A stretch of 64,000 nt of DNA from assembly GCF_000247695.1 (NCBI RefSeq), contig NW_004624783.1, positions 1,787,824-1,851,823 on the forward strand, read 5' to 3'. Shown here piece by piece: positions 47,601 through 57,339 of the stretch (positions are counted from its first letter, which is position 1; each line of letters starts with the position of its first letter). This DNA is from Heterocephalus glaber (taxonomy: Eukaryota; Chordata; Mammalia; Rodentia; Bathyergidae). The translations under genes were made by a program, and so were the position numbers. The notes below the pieces were generated by a model that saw nothing but the letters and a program-made list of their open reading frames with translations, ran no database searches and was not told where the DNA came from.

Positions 47601-49307
47601 TATTGATACTCCAATACAAGCCCCAAACAATATTAGATAAAGAACCAACCTGTAATTATTCAAAGTTTTGCTCTCAGAAATGACTTGAACTCAAGAACTT
47701 TATTAAGAAAACTACAAAACTGTTTCTACCAAACATTGGATGGCAACTGGAAAAAAAGCAGACTAAATGAAATGACAAATAGATATTCAATGTCAGCTAT
47801 GTTGGGTGCTGTTCTACTTATAAACAAAGGAGATATATTATTGACTTGCTTAAAGATTAGTTTTGGAGAGAAGGGATGTTAAACAAATTACAGGTCTGCG
47901 GAGCATTACAAAATATAGTACTGTGCCATATGAAGTATAAAACCAAAACTAGTCTTGGGTGAGGAGAGGTAGAGAATCCTCCCATGAGGAAGTGATGTTT
48001 AAGAAAACATGACTACTCCAAAGTAATTTACTTCAAAGAGTTTTAGGTAGTGCTTCCAAATTAATTTATACAGCAGTGGCAGAACAGAAAGCACATTATC
48101 TTGAAGGAAAATAAGGTCTGTCTTTACATAATAATTCATATTGTGAGGTATTTTGATTTTTTCTAGTTCCTATCAAGTTAGTAGCATAGAAACTTCATTG
48201 TATTTTGCTAAAACTGTTAAGTAAAATTTCAGTTGACCAAAAATAATAACCTTATCCTATGAAAATGTGAATGTGGCTATTTATTACTATTTTGGGCAGA
48301 ATGCATAAAAAAGATGTTGAAAAAATTTTCATGAATATATCTTGAGAAAAAATACGCATTAAACAAGATATAGAAAAGAAAATACCCGCAGAAGACATGT
48401 GCTTTGGATGATTTTTACTTCTTTTTATCATGCTTCTAACCTAGAAGGAAAACACATACACACAAAGAGAATTAAACAATCACGTAAAAATGTATCACTT
48501 TTGCAACAGCTTTGTCACCGTATTTCAAATAGTATCTTCTGATAGAAAAAAAAGGTATATTGGCACTTTTACAGAAGAATGGTGTATATCTATCACAGGC
48601 AGAAAGTACACTGAAGTAATTCTTAGTGAAAACAGCATTTTATGTAATGTCAAAGAATCCTTTAAATAAATCAATATTCACTTTGTCCGTGAAACAATGT
48701 TACATATTTTACATGCAAAATAAATACAGGCATTGGCTAATGAACAGGGTGAAACCTAGAAAAAAGTTGGGATTAATTCATGTACTCTTTTATGAGGCAA
48801 GGGCAAAATTAAGGTAAGAAGAATTCTTCTCAAACTAATTTTTTCTCTACGTTAGTAGAAATCTCTACCAACTGACAGACTCTGTCCCTTTTAACAGAAA
48901 AATGTGATATAAATTTGTACACTTAATTCTTTACTCTTCCATTTCACAGCTTAGCCTACCCATGACCTCTCTTCCACCATGACCTCCTCTAGCCCATGAC
49001 CTCCTCTTCCCCAAAGAATTTTATGGTCGAGTCTTCATTTTAGAAATGGAAGTAAACAACAGTTTTTATCTGTGAATTTTACAAATCATGTTACAAAAAC
49101 TCTCAGACTGATATGTATTTTGTAGTAAAACTGACTCTCAGTCTTCATATATTTCTATGTAATAAACATAATATTTCTAAGAATTCTGAATGTTATTTTC
49201 ATTACCTCTTTCTCTGACAACTCCACTTCTTCATCATCAAGTTTTCTTCTTGAATTTTTTTTTAATTGTTCAGACTTTTTCTTGGAAGCATTTCCTTTAC
49301 CAGACAT
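38545..49307 (-). CDS. CENPQ: Centromere protein Q, complete 8-exon coding region
   Basis: Coding exons are 49206-49307, 48386-48440, 47286-47406, 46642-46710, 42466-42595, 39731-39850, 39391-39468 and 38545-38676. They join in frame to 807 nt, 268 residues plus TAG, the same length as human CENP-Q. CENP-Q pairs with CENP-U in the CENP-O/P/Q/U/R complex of the constitutive centromere-associated network and supports kinetochore-microtubule attachment and chromosome congression. The N-terminus is lysine-rich (M-S-G-K-G-N-A-S-K-K-K) and probably disordered. A conserved K-R-K-T-W-Q-P-L-S-K motif precedes a long coiled coil (exons 4-7, E/K-rich heptads). The C-terminus ends S-Y-K-K-L-N-A-S. No stop or frameshift is seen. 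One intron uses a GC donor. A noncoding first exon lies at the CpG-rich promoter. The start codon is the first ATG of the second exon. Confidence 0.97.
38690..38830. repeat. Ancient LINE-1-like fragment
   Basis: 'ttttattatgaaaactgtcaaatgtctg' and 'cacctatcacccaagttcgctaattatcaataa' follow a widespread old repeat. The same text recurs more fully at 41030-41360. Confidence 0.5.
39020..39310 (+). repeat. Ancient LINE-1 3' fragment
   Basis: 'ccatacaaaagaatgtaatataactattgac', 'agatctacatgaactgacaaggaaagatattc' and 'tagtccaatgagaaaagg' match the 3' end of old LINE-1 elements. Lies in the last CENPQ intron. Confidence 0.65.
39391..39468 (-). CDS. CENPQ: CENPQ coding exon with GC donor
   Basis: The acceptor is ctgttag|ATG (39470-39469). 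It is 78 nt, 26 codons. It encodes L-S-L-P-E-L-S-R-H-S-L-K-A-P-T-L-Q, clearly CENP-Q. The donor is CAG|GCAAGT (39390 leftward), a classic strong GC-AG splice site in place of GT. Confidence 0.94.
39731..39850 (-). CDS. CENPQ: CENPQ coding exon (coiled coil)
   Basis: The acceptor is taatttag|GAA and the donor is GAG|GTAATT. It is 120 nt, phase 0. It encodes T-G-N-I-Q-S-L-K-N-K-I plus an E-rich run, the C-terminal part of the coiled coil. Confidence 0.96.
40301..40384 (+). mobile_element. ID-like SINE (diverged)
   Basis: 'gagggttcagggtgtagctcaatgacacc' to 'gagtttgatccctggtactgggg' and A-tail. Flanks 'aaccaggaata' and 'acccaggaatg' are a partly decayed duplication. Confidence 0.8.
41030..41360. 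repeat. Ancient LINE-1-like fragment
   Basis: 'ttattatagaaaatgccagacacatacaataagagagaatattg' and 'catgtatctatcacccagtttcaattatcaacc' match an old mammalian LINE repeat (also at 38690-38830). Confidence 0.55.
41900..42015 (+). repeat. MIR fragment
   Basis: 'tcattgtgaggattaaaggatgtagtgcttagaaaaccctcaatac' is a typical MIR core/tail. Confidence 0.7.
42109..42204 (+). mobile_element. ID-like SINE with long poly(A)
   Basis: GGGGCCGGGGATTTAGCTCAG, B-box GTTCGATCC and a pure A-tail of about 23 bases. The near-consensus body and intact tail suggest recent insertion into a CENPQ intron. Confidence 0.93.
42466..42595 (-). CDS. CENPQ: CENPQ coding exon
   Basis: The acceptor is ttcctaag|GTT (42597-42596) and the donor is CAG|GTATGA. 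It is 130 nt and completes a split codon. It encodes L-C-E-T-L-K-A-P-P and M-E-R-A-Q-D-R-D-N-E-E-G-L-A-L-L-Q. Confidence 0.97.
42605..43355. other. CENPQ intron, no further feature recognised
   Basis: AT-rich intronic sequence without clear repeat or exon. Confidence 0.5.
43360..43665. repeat. Ancient mammalian medium-reiteration repeat
   Basis: 'gatgaacatccctaagccaaaaaattt', 'aagtgctacaaaatctgaaactctttgggtgataacatgacacaagtgg', 'atttgggtcccacttctaagatttc' and 'ctggtcctaagcatttcagaatacagatactcag' follow the order of a known widespread repeat with inverted-repeat-like ends. It is probably DNA-transposon-derived. Family not assigned. Confidence 0.6.
43910..43990 (+). mobile_element. ID-like SINE (older form)
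   Basis: 'gggctagagatgtagctcagcagtagagtccttacctgacatatgaaagtccctgagttcaatgcaaggccc' keeps the 'gtagag...cttacctg' core of classical rodent ID, unlike the younger copies. Confidence 0.8.
44000..44950. other. CENPQ intron, no further feature recognised
   Basis: No exon or clear repeat family. The 81-codon minus frame at 44676-44921 has no recognisable content. Confidence 0.5.
44958..45120 (+). mobile_element. B1-dID dimeric SINE
   Basis: B1 half ('gagctgggagtagtggcacatacctgtaaccccaacac', 'tggtctcaaaat') followed by the short ID half 'agctagggatgtagctcagtatgaagactctgaggt'. Confidence 0.82.
45325..45875 (+). repeat. MaLR-like LTR, about 550 bp, diverged
   Basis: 'ttatgattttgattttaaatgtcccccaaaggctatgt' at the left, 'tgtttctgccatgatggactgcc', 'ggactaaaaccactgaaacttcc' and 'gggtattttgtcccaatgatggag' at the right parallel the LTRs at 13013 and 14855. 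Its open frames (45382-45686) are incidental. Confidence 0.55.
46287..46368 (-). mobile_element. ID-like SINE
   Basis: Minus-strand body GGGCCAGAGAGTTAGTGCAG to GGTACC with A-tail. Flanks 'ttgaaaaaaaaattttt' and 'ttgaaaatattttt' are consistent with a duplication. Confidence 0.87.
46642..46710 (-). CDS. CENPQ: CENPQ coding exon
   Basis: The acceptor is ctttttttag|AGC and the donor is AAAAG|GTAAGA. It is 69 nt. It encodes I-L-S-N-K-I-K-E-K-E-Q-I-Q-Y-H-L-N-C-L-K-K, the start of the coiled coil. Confidence 0.97.
47286..47406 (-). CDS. CENPQ: CENPQ coding exon
   Basis: The acceptor is aataacag|GAC and the donor is AT|GTGAGT. It is 121 nt. It encodes S-N-K-R-K-T-W-Q-P-L-S-K and H-L-Q-T-M-M-E, the best conserved part of CENP-Q. 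Confidence 0.97.
48386..48440 (-). CDS. CENPQ: CENPQ coding exon (55 nt)
   Basis: The acceptor is cttctag|GTT (48442-48441) and the donor is G|GTATTT. It encodes V-R-S-M-I-K-R-S-K-N-H-P-K-H-M-S-S and a split glycine codon. Confidence 0.94.
48959..49013. repeat. Three-copy minisatellite in CENPQ intron 2
   Basis: The unit 'cccatgacctcctct' occurs three times with small changes. Confidence 0.75.
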
Positions 49308-49313
49308 CTTGAT
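49206..49313 (-). CDS. CENPQ: CENPQ first coding exon
   Basis: The acceptor is ctgtttag|ATCAAG (49315-49314). The ATG at 49307-49305 is preceded by A at -3, a reasonable Kozak context. It encodes 34 residues from M-S-G-K-G-N-A-S-K-K-K to E-L-S-E-K-E. The donor is GAG|GTAATG. Confidence 0.96.
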
Positions 49314-49497
49314 CTAAACAGTCCAATTATGATGCTTTAAAAAAACTCTAAAGATGAAAACACAGAAAAATGATAAAGCTTTTTATAGTGTTTTTGTTAA
49401 ACAGACTACCTATAGTTGCTCCAAATTCCCTTTTTTAAAAAATCGTAATGAATAGATTTGGGGGATAATATAATACCTTTTAAAAACATTTTAACTT

Positions 49498-49648
49498 TTT
49501 TTTTGAGACAGGGTCTCGCTATGTAGACCAGGCTTGCCTTGAATTCACCATGTAGCCCAGGCTGGCCTCAAACTCATGGCGATCCTCCTCCCTCAGCCTC
49601 CCAAGTGCTGGGAATTATAGGTGTGCGCTAGTCCACCTGGTTCAGATT
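49498..49648 (-). mobile_element. B1-like SINE
   Basis: Reverse-complement B1: 'ttttgagacagggtctcgctatg', 'caggctggcctcaaactca', 'cctccctcagcctcccaagtgctggga'. Confidence 0.93.
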
Positions 49649-49707
49649 TACACCATTTTTAATCTACATATTAGCCTTCACTTGCCCCTTCACTTAGGTG
49701 CTCTTAT

Positions 49708-50139
49708 TTAGTAAACAACATCAATTGCTGTATATGTGACCTTGCAAGAAAGGTCTATAAATGAAGCACTCATATGGATGGGTTTTGAAGTAGGGGAAGA
49801 CAAGAAGAGGGAATTGGGTATGTTAGTAATGTAACAAAGGATAGACTGGGTGTAGAGTAAGGAACTGCATTGTTCAGAATCTGATGTTTTGGTTTCTACT
49901 ACTTTTTGTAACTGACCTAACAGTCTCACCACCACATCTGGCTCTAATAAATTACAAAAAGTATCAGTTATGACTGATAAGCCAGTATTCCTATTACTGT
50001 TAGAACACCTGTATATTAAAACAATAGAAATTTTACTCTGATCTTGATCCCCTGGAAACCAGAGCCTAGTAATAGTGGGCCGGCAAATATGAAAAGTTAT
50101 TATGTACAATGTGATAAATGCTGTTTTAAAAAGACCCAA
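49708..50139 (-). other. 143-codon open frame in CENPQ intron 1, unassigned
   Basis: An unusually long stop-free run for AT-rich intronic DNA, on the same strand as CENPQ. The conceptual product has no signal peptide, domain or family I recognise, and no compelling Kozak start or splice frame. It is more likely chance or an old repeat than a gene. Confidence 0.2.
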
Positions 50140-50279
50140 ATGAGTGAATGACTATCTTAAACTGCCTGGTGTATGCGTGGGAGTACACACTATTCAGAGA
50201 AAACCTTATTTGAACTGTCTTTTAAATTATTTAGCTAAAGGAGAAATAAAGTATTTAAGAAAAATTAGCAAAAGCCAGA

Positions 50280-51120
50280 TGACAAGACAGCTCGAACGAA
50301 ATATTTTGGCGACTTCGGGGCGAGGAACCAGGCAGAGAGACTTTTCATGTGTGTAGGGCGAGTGGAAAGAAGGCTCCAACAGTAGTTCGCGAGCGACTAT
50401 ATACTGTGCAAACGAGGGAGGCACCCCGTGTTATCCTGTTCTCCTTGCCAGCTTGCTGGAAGGCGTGGAAATCAAGTATCTCAATCTAGACTCCCAAGTG
50501 GGCTCAGGAGGTGAACAGGAACCGGATCACACAGACGACCTGTAAGGCTGCACTTCGCCCCACACTGGCTGAGGGAGTGCCTCGCCAGTGAGATTGAGGA
50601 GGATGGGGAAGGAGGGAGGAAGTAGGATCATACACGGTTTCCCTCCCTCTCGCAAAATCAAATGCTTCAAACCGCGGCCCTGAGTGGCAGAAGTGTTTGG
50701 ACATCAGACCTTAGTCCCAGAAAATCACCTAACTCTCCTCAATTACAGACCACGGAGCTTGCCCAAAACGTGCCGGCCACAAAACTCAACTCTTAACCCG
50801 CCCAGCAGGTCAAGCGCTTTCAAGACTCACCGACAGATTCTTCTTGAATGTGTCTGAAAACCGCACTAAGAGGAATTCGCGCCCAAACAACCAAAACGCC
50901 ACAGGGACCGGAAGTAGGCGGGAAGAAAGCGGAAACCCTTGTAGCGAGAGGCGGACCTCGAGCCAGATCTCTTCCGGTATCAGAAACGCCCACAAGAGAG
51001 AGGGATTTGATTGGCTGGAGGGAGGGTAGTGTCAACCTATCCCCTGGTTCGTCAGGCAGATTTTAGCGCCGGCAGAGTTGCGGGTTTCCAGCTGTGTGGT
51101 GCCCGGGTCTAGTAGGGCAG
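50280..51120. promoter_or_regulatory. CpG-rich bidirectional promoter (CENPQ / expected MMUT)
   Basis: CpGs are frequent here and rare elsewhere in the window. Candidate sites include an ETS motif ACCGGAAGT at 50907-50915, an E2F-like GGCGGGAA at 50917-50924, a reverse ETS CTTCCGG at 50971-50977, and an inverted CCAAT box (ATTGG) at 51010-51014. There is no TATA box. The combination fits a housekeeping and cell-cycle promoter. In human, CENPQ and MMUT are transcribed head-to-head from such a promoter. Confidence 0.75.
50831..50930 (-). other. CENPQ: CENPQ noncoding exon 1 (3' end at 50831; 5' end approximate)
   Basis: On the minus strand a strong donor CTGTCG|GTGAGT lies at 50830, about 1.5 kb upstream of the ATG exon and inside the CpG-rich block. 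The transcription start is inferred near the ETS/E2F motifs and cannot be fixed by eye. Confidence 0.65.
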
Positions 51121-51124
51121 GAAG

Positions 51125-51600
51125 TAGGGTATTCCAGCGGCCTTTTTCCACAGCCAAATCTGACATCGTCTGATGAGTAGGACTCTGCACTTAGAAGCAC
51201 ACCAGGCTTTCCGATTTCTCTCTCTTTTTTTTCCAGTTCATCTCTTTGCTCTGTGTCCTTTCTCTACCCCTGTTTTTTCCTTTGCATTCCACTTGCTGCA
51301 ACAGGATCCTAATTACCTTTGACTTCTAGATGCACACTTCCACCGACTTTTCATTTTCGGCTAAGTCCTTGGGAATTCGAAGATATAGCTGCAAAGCAGG
51401 TGCTTTTAACATCGCAGAGGCCATGTCATTATCTTCTCTGGCCACCCAAGCCCTTAGTAGATGGAGGTCACTCCAGGACTGCCTCCTTTCCAGCCCGCAG
51501 CTCTTGTTATTAGGGTTTTTGCAAGGGACAAAATGTAGGTGGGGTTAAAAGTGAGAGAATAGGAAAGACAGGTCTAAATTGACGTCAAGTGTAAATTACT
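51125..51600 (+). other. Downstream flank of the bidirectional promoter
   Basis: Mixed sequence with pyrimidine-rich runs (51220-51260). An MMUT first exon or intron start should lie around here or just left. I could not identify one with confidence. Confidence 0.35.
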
Positions 51601-51602
51601 TA

Positions 51603-52100
51603 CTTGTCTTAGCTACTTTCTCGTGGCTGGGACAAAATACCCCACACCCACAAGTTAGAGGAAAGATTTATTTAGCTCACGGTTTGTAGCAGTTTCAGTC
51701 CGTAGTCAGCTGGTTCTGAGGTGGGGCAGCAAGGCCGAGGAGTAACAGTTTATGCCGTGGCAGGTAGGAAAATTTCTTTTCCTCTTTATTCCACCCAGGG
51801 TACAGTTCAATGTCTGTCTGCCCCAATGTGCTGCATGTAGTCGTTTTGCTGTCCTGCTTCATCTCCAGGATTGATTCGCATATGTTCATGAAGTAAACTG
51901 CACGTGGAGCCTTGGGTGTGCGTGGTGCTTGTGGGTCAGGAAGCAGCAAAGCGGCCACAGGCGTGAGCTTGGGTCCAGGCAGTGGCCGCAGGTGCGTGGT
52001 GAGGGCAGTCTGGAGCTCCAGCAGCCCTTGCACGTCTCTGCCCAGAGTGCCACCAAGTTTGGGTTTCTTAAGGCTAACAAGGATTTTACGTAAGAATCAC
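51603..52100 (-). repeat. Probable rodent LTR/MaLR-like repeat
   Basis: The left end 'gtcttagctactttctcgtggctgggacaaaatacccc' and 'ggaaagatttatttagctcacggtttgtagcagtttcagtc' parallel the reversed ends of the MaLR-like LTRs in this window. The right end is uncertain. Confidence 0.5.
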
Positions 52101-52109
52101 AGTCGTTGT

Positions 52110-52970
52110 ACCTTTAAAGATGGGTACATAACCTAAAGTGTTTATCAGCTACAGAATATAAGAAAAGGGAGTAAGCAATAGTGAGGTTGGGGACAAACTA
52201 AAGAAAAATATGCCTGGACCAGCTACATAATCATTTTAAAAATGTTTGCTACCCAAAGCAAGTTTGTCATTTTATTTCCTTATGAGGCAACTCTTGGCTT
52301 ACACTTTGAGTATTCCTATTTTTTTTTTTTAAAGAAAAACCCTTATTTAAGGACACAAGAGGAAATTTTTCCCTAAAGTTAACCAATTGCGAAGTGAATA
52401 ATTCCAACCAGTAGCAAATAATAACAGCTGTTTCTTTTGCATGCATAAAACTGGAGGTCTACATGTTAGATTCAGAGTTACTTGATTATATATGCATTGC
52501 TTTTAAATCAAATTCAATTTTTATATTAAAATCTGGGCATTGATTTTGTAGTGTGACAGTTTTGTTTTATATTGTTTAGTTTAAGCCAATTCTGGACTTA
52601 ACATTATTATATTAGGTTATCTTTCTTCTAAGGGATTGGAATGAACTTCTCTCTGGAAACAGCAGGGGAGAGCTGGGAGAATGCTGTGGGCTCATTTAAT
52701 AGAGGAAATGTTTCAGCCTAAATCTCTTCTAAGATAACATTGTCAGACATCAGGATGGTCACTTACTGAGCAGGTATTCATATAATTTAAGATAGAGAGT
52801 TTTAATAAAGAAAATAAATATTTTCTTCTAATCAACACAGTACAGGCAGTAGATTTAAGAAACCCATTGCTAATATTTGAAGTGTGATATACATTTAGGT
52901 TTGCATTTACACCTACTCAATAAATAAAATTGGCTCCACCTAGTGGTTAAGAATGTAAAACCACTCAAAT
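52110..52970. other. Intergenic or intronic AT-rich sequence, nothing recognised
   Basis: No exon, RNA gene or clear repeat seen. Confidence 0.5.
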
Positions 52971-52974
52971 CACA

Positions 52975-53130
52975 GTTTAGCAGGATGTGGTGGCCCATGG
53001 CTGTAAGCCCAGCGCTTCATAGGCTGAGGCAGGAGGGTTGCCCAGAGTAGGAGACCAGCGTGGGCTACATAATTCAAGGCCAGCCTGAACGGAACTGAAT
53101 TACATAGCAAGACCCTGTCACAAAAATAAA
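52975..53130 (+). mobile_element. B1-like SINE
   Basis: 'agcaggatgtggtggcccatggctgtaagcccagcgcttcataggctgaggcagg', 'caaggccagcctgaa' and 'gaccctgtcacaaaaataaaa'. Confidence 0.9.
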
Positions 53131-53382
53131 ATAAAACATAGCTTAACTTGTACATTTCACTATATGAAAAAGTAAAAGTAAAAAGAATTAAGGAGGAGGA
53201 ATAAATAAAAGTTATAATTTAATTAGTATTATCCTATATAATTTTGAGTTAGAATTCTTAGAATAAAATTGCCTGATTAAAATTTGATATTATACGCACA
53301 TATTTTACTTATTAATGCTAATAGTTTAGACAGGGATGCAAAGACCATTTAAAGATTATTGTCATTTCAATAATTTAATTTA

Positions 53383-53464
53383 AGGGCCAGGGATTTAGCT
53401 CAGTGGTTCTGTGGTCTGCCTCGCAAGCTCAAGGATCCGAGTTCGATCCCCGGGACCAAACAAA
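53383..53464 (+). mobile_element. ID-like SINE with target-site duplication
   Basis: GGGCCAGGGATTTAGCTCAG body, GTTCGATCCCC B box. The duplication AATTTAATTTA is exact at 53372-53382 and 53465-53475. Confidence 0.92.
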
Positions 53465-53699
53465 AATTTAATTTAGTTTTATGCCAATAAAATTGTTGTG
53501 ATAAGCTTGTTTTATGCATATTCATTTTACATATTAAGTTATTTTGATACATTAAAAAAATTTTAAAGTTACATTCTTTTCATACATTTAAAATTGAAAA
53601 ACAACTAATATGGTCCATATGAAATACAATTTCAGGCCCTTAGAAATAGAAAAATAGAGATTTTGACGTTGGGAGGAACTTTTATAATCTTTTTTGTCT

Positions 53700-53900
53700 T
53701 AATCTACTTATGTTTACAGATAAGAAAGCTAAAGTTTGGAGAAATCCAGTGACTTGCCCAAATAACAATCAGGACTATAATAAATTAGAACCCAGATTTC
53801 TTACATCATAGTCCATTGTTCATCAATTTATATATCATTTATCCGATGCTTGTTTTGTGCACATCATTGTAGTAGGCACTTTATGGTCTACAAAACAATT
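53700..53900 (-). repeat. MIR element
   Basis: 'tttacagataagaaagctaaagtttggagaaatccagtgacttgcccaa', 'agaacccagatttctt' and 'tgtagtaggcactttatgg' follow the order of a reversed MIR. Confidence 0.75.
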
Positions 53901-53939
53901 AGGAAATAGTTCTAATAATTAGGAGATATTCTCCATATT

Positions 53940-54240
53940 AGTACTCTGAGGAGTAGCTGGCAAAAAATTTTTCCCATCTGTGGGTTGGCTCTTCACTCTT
54001 AGTTGTTTCCTTTGCTGTGCAGAAGCTTTTAATTTGATATGACCCCATTTGTTGATTACTGGTGTTGTCTCCTGTGCAACTGGAGCTCTGTTCAGAAAGT
54101 CCTTGCCTACTCCTGTGCCATCCAGAGTTTCACCTATTTTATCTTCCAGCAGATTAAGTGTTTATGTTTCACTATTTAGATATTTGAACTATTTTGATTT
54201 TTGTTTAGTGCATGGTGAGATATACTTTTGAACTACCATT
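53940..54240 (-). mobile_element. LINE-1 ORF2 fragment
   Basis: The plus strand reads 'tttcccatctgtgggttggctcttcactcttagttgtttcctttgctgtgcagaagcttttaatttgat', the complement of a well-known ORF2 segment. It is 5'- and 3'-truncated. Confidence 0.88.
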
Positions 54241-54249
54241 TATAGAATA

Positions 54250-55550
54250 ACAAATTCCTATCCTCTGTTTATATTGCAGTGATCAATTATAAAATATTTA
54301 CAGCTGTTACTTTTTAACATGATAAAAGTAATAAATGCTCTTTGTAAAAAGGACAAAAGCAAAATATACAAAATAAAACATCATATAAGAAAATAGAAGT
54401 CATTCACTTTCCCTTGTTTTGAGATGATTCTTTTTAATAGCATGAGGTGTATATTTGGGGGTATCCAGTCAAACTAGGAAATCCCAGATCACAGAAGCAC
54501 TTTGCCCTACTTCAGAGGGACAAAACCATTTACCCAGAACCCCAGCCCTCTCACAATGACAGCAAGAGGTATCCAGGTGTGTGGGCCAGTTGTCCCATGA
54601 GCCTCAGCACTTTGCAGGGAGGAAAGTGCAATTGTCAGTGTCTACTGAAGAAGCTGGCGGAAAGGAAGAAAGCTGGCCACCCACAAGTATTTCGTAGTTC
54701 AGACTGTAAAGGTTGTAATGTGTGTGTGTACAACCTGCTGATATTCACATGAGAAGGATCAGATGTCAGGGAGTGGGCTTTATGGCTAGCAATCTGATGG
54801 TGACATGGGCATCTTGGATGGCATCTAAGAATCAGATACACAGGGCACATCTCAGGGGAAGACAACCAGTATAGATGGTGGTCACAGCCAAGTTCTCACC
54901 CTGAGACATTTGACATGGCCACTTGAAATCCCACTGGCACCTAGAGAAAAGAAATCCTAAATACAATGGGTTTTAATCCAGGAAAAAAAAGGAAATCAAA
55001 ACTGAAATACAGGAGAAAACAAATGTCAGGTGAAGTGTAGCACTTCATAGTAGACACAGTCTGGAAGAAGCAGTTGCAACCAGCCAATTTTTCCTCATGT
55101 CATTGATAATTAATTTTAATTACATTTATAAAAAAAACTTTCATGATAAATTGAAAATTCTCCTAGCTCATAATTTATCTCAAGGGAAGAAGACTCCAAC
55201 AGTAAGACTTACCTAGGTTAAAAGAAACAAAAAGAGAGCCTTAGTTACATGACTAGAGGGGTGATTTTGAGTTCAACATGTTCTTTTTAGGGATGTGTGA
55301 AAATTGGTTGAAATCCTTCTCGTCAGGCCTAGATAAAATTAGAGGTGGAAAGTAATGAAAAGGGAGGGCTCCTGCCTGCTTATCTGAAATAAATACTGTT
55401 TCAAGTATTGTCTGATTTGTCACAAGAGATTCCTTCTTGTTCTGGGTAGTTCATGATGCTTTGAAAGTCTTCTAGCTTGTTTACGCATGTTGTTGTAAAG
55501 TATTCTACTGAAAAAGCCATATGTATTTTGTGAGAAGTTACACATTAATT
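54250..55550. other. Unassigned sequence, possible old repeat 54440-54960
   Basis: A 101-codon plus frame (54447-54752) lies in a slightly GC-richer stretch. I recognise no product. The rest is AT-rich. Confidence 0.4.
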
Positions 55551-55554
55551 TTAC

Positions 55555-55790
55555 TCAACTGTTGATGAACAGGAGAGATGTTTCCAGTTTGGTGCTATTA
55601 TGAAGTAATGATATCATGAACATTCTTTTGTGTCTTTCGGTGAATATCTGTTCACATTTCTGGCATTTACGTAGAAGAGGAACTGCTAGCATTGTAAAAA
55701 AGCTCCCTAGTAGATTCTCAGTGCTTCTAACATTGAGGTAATGAGGGTTTTTTTTTTTTTGTCTTTTATGTGTTCTCACTTGTTCATAAG
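55555..55790. repeat. Ancient LINE-1 fragment
   Basis: 'agatgtttccagtttggtgctattatgaagtaatgatatcatgaacattcttttgtgtc' is the familiar old LINE-1 segment 'gtttccagtttggggctattatgaa'. Confidence 0.7.
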
Positions 55791-55799
55791 TTGACTTTG

Positions 55800-57335
55800 G
55801 TTGAATCTTGATATGGATATTAACCTCAAGGTAGTGGTTGATAACATAGCATTTGACCTGATATTTTGCACCTATAGGTAGACAACCTTAATACACTTTA
55901 CTAATGACTGTTAAATCATATACCTCAATATCAATAATACATGCATGTCACATAGCCACTGGACAGTAATATGAAGTCTTATGAATCTACACATAAGGGG
56001 CAGCTCACTGTCTGTGCATATAGGACAGTGTAAATGTGGTTGAATTAGGAAATCTTTTATGACTCACACATAAAGAAAGGTATATTATTCCTCATAAGAT
56101 TTCTTCCAGGACCACTAAAACCATGAGTCATTGAAATGGAGATCTTTATTCTATAATAGTGATTAACTAGTTAACCATTTCTGTGTAACAAGTTAGCTTA
56201 TTATAAAAATGACTATTTATTTGGTCATGATTTTGTGAGTTGGCAGTTTGGGACAGAATTGTTTGGTAGCCTGTCTCTGCTCCACCTGGTGACAGTTTCT
56301 CTCCTTTTCATGTTGAGACTTCATTTGAGTGGGCTGAGATATCAGGGAGGGTTAGGACTCCTGTTCCCCAGGGGTCTCCCTCATCCTCCAAGAGCCTAAC
56401 TTGTACTTGTGCACAGGCAGTAGCATTCTAGTTGGCCTATTCTTAGAACATGTGCAATGTTACTGCTGTCTCATTCTATCTTTAAGCAAGTGGCAATGTC
56501 AGCAGAGTAAAGGAGTAGGGAAATAGATTCTACTTCTTGATGGCAGTTGTTGCAAATAATCTTTGACTATTTTAATCAACTCCAGTAGGTTAAACAAGAG
56601 CTTTAATTGGGTATTTTTTAGCTTCATGAATTTACCAGTCTATTTCTGGTTTATACTTTTAAGAAACTATTACTGTAATTTTAATCTGATGAACATAGGT
56701 GCATAATGACTGTTAGTTTGTTAAAAATAAATAAAAACAAAATTGAGAGAAAATTGTAGGAGAAGAATGAACTGGGATAGTGATAATTTTTTATCCCCTC
56801 TAAAATTTCCAATTCAATTTATCCAAGAAGGAGAGGGAACTATAAGTAAAGTACAGGTTAGTTGATAGGGAGTGAATGAATCTCATTCTTGGATCAGATC
56901 CATTTTTATCCTTTAACCTATTGATATTTTAAAATTTTGTTAATAATACTAATGCCAATCCTAATATCAAAGCACAGCTTTATTGCTCCTGGCTGGGAAA
57001 AATGACAGGTCCAGAACAAGACTTCCAAAGCCATGAGAGGACACACAGTGTTAAACAGAAAAGAGCAGCAGCCCTCACTCAGGTTGCTACAGAATTAGGA
57101 AAGCACTCTGGAAGAAGCAAGGGAACAGAAGGCCTGGGTACACATGCCTAGGCTGTTGGCATGCTTAGTCTTGCTCTTTTGACAGCATCAACACATGAAC
57201 CAGACAGGATAAGACAAGGTCAGAGGGAATCTCAACAGGTACAGCATAAGGGAGAAGAGTAGGACAAATAGAGATGCCGTGGGCCAGGACTGAAGATGGG
57301 CCTTCGCCTCCTCCCTACTCCCTTTCTCCTCCCTA
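55800..57335. other. Unassigned sequence
   Basis: Unique AT-rich DNA. 56220-56470 ('ttatttggtcatgattttgtgagttggcagtttggg...') looks like an old MER-type repeat but is not assigned. No exon recognised. Confidence 0.4.
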
Positions 57336-57339
57336 GATT

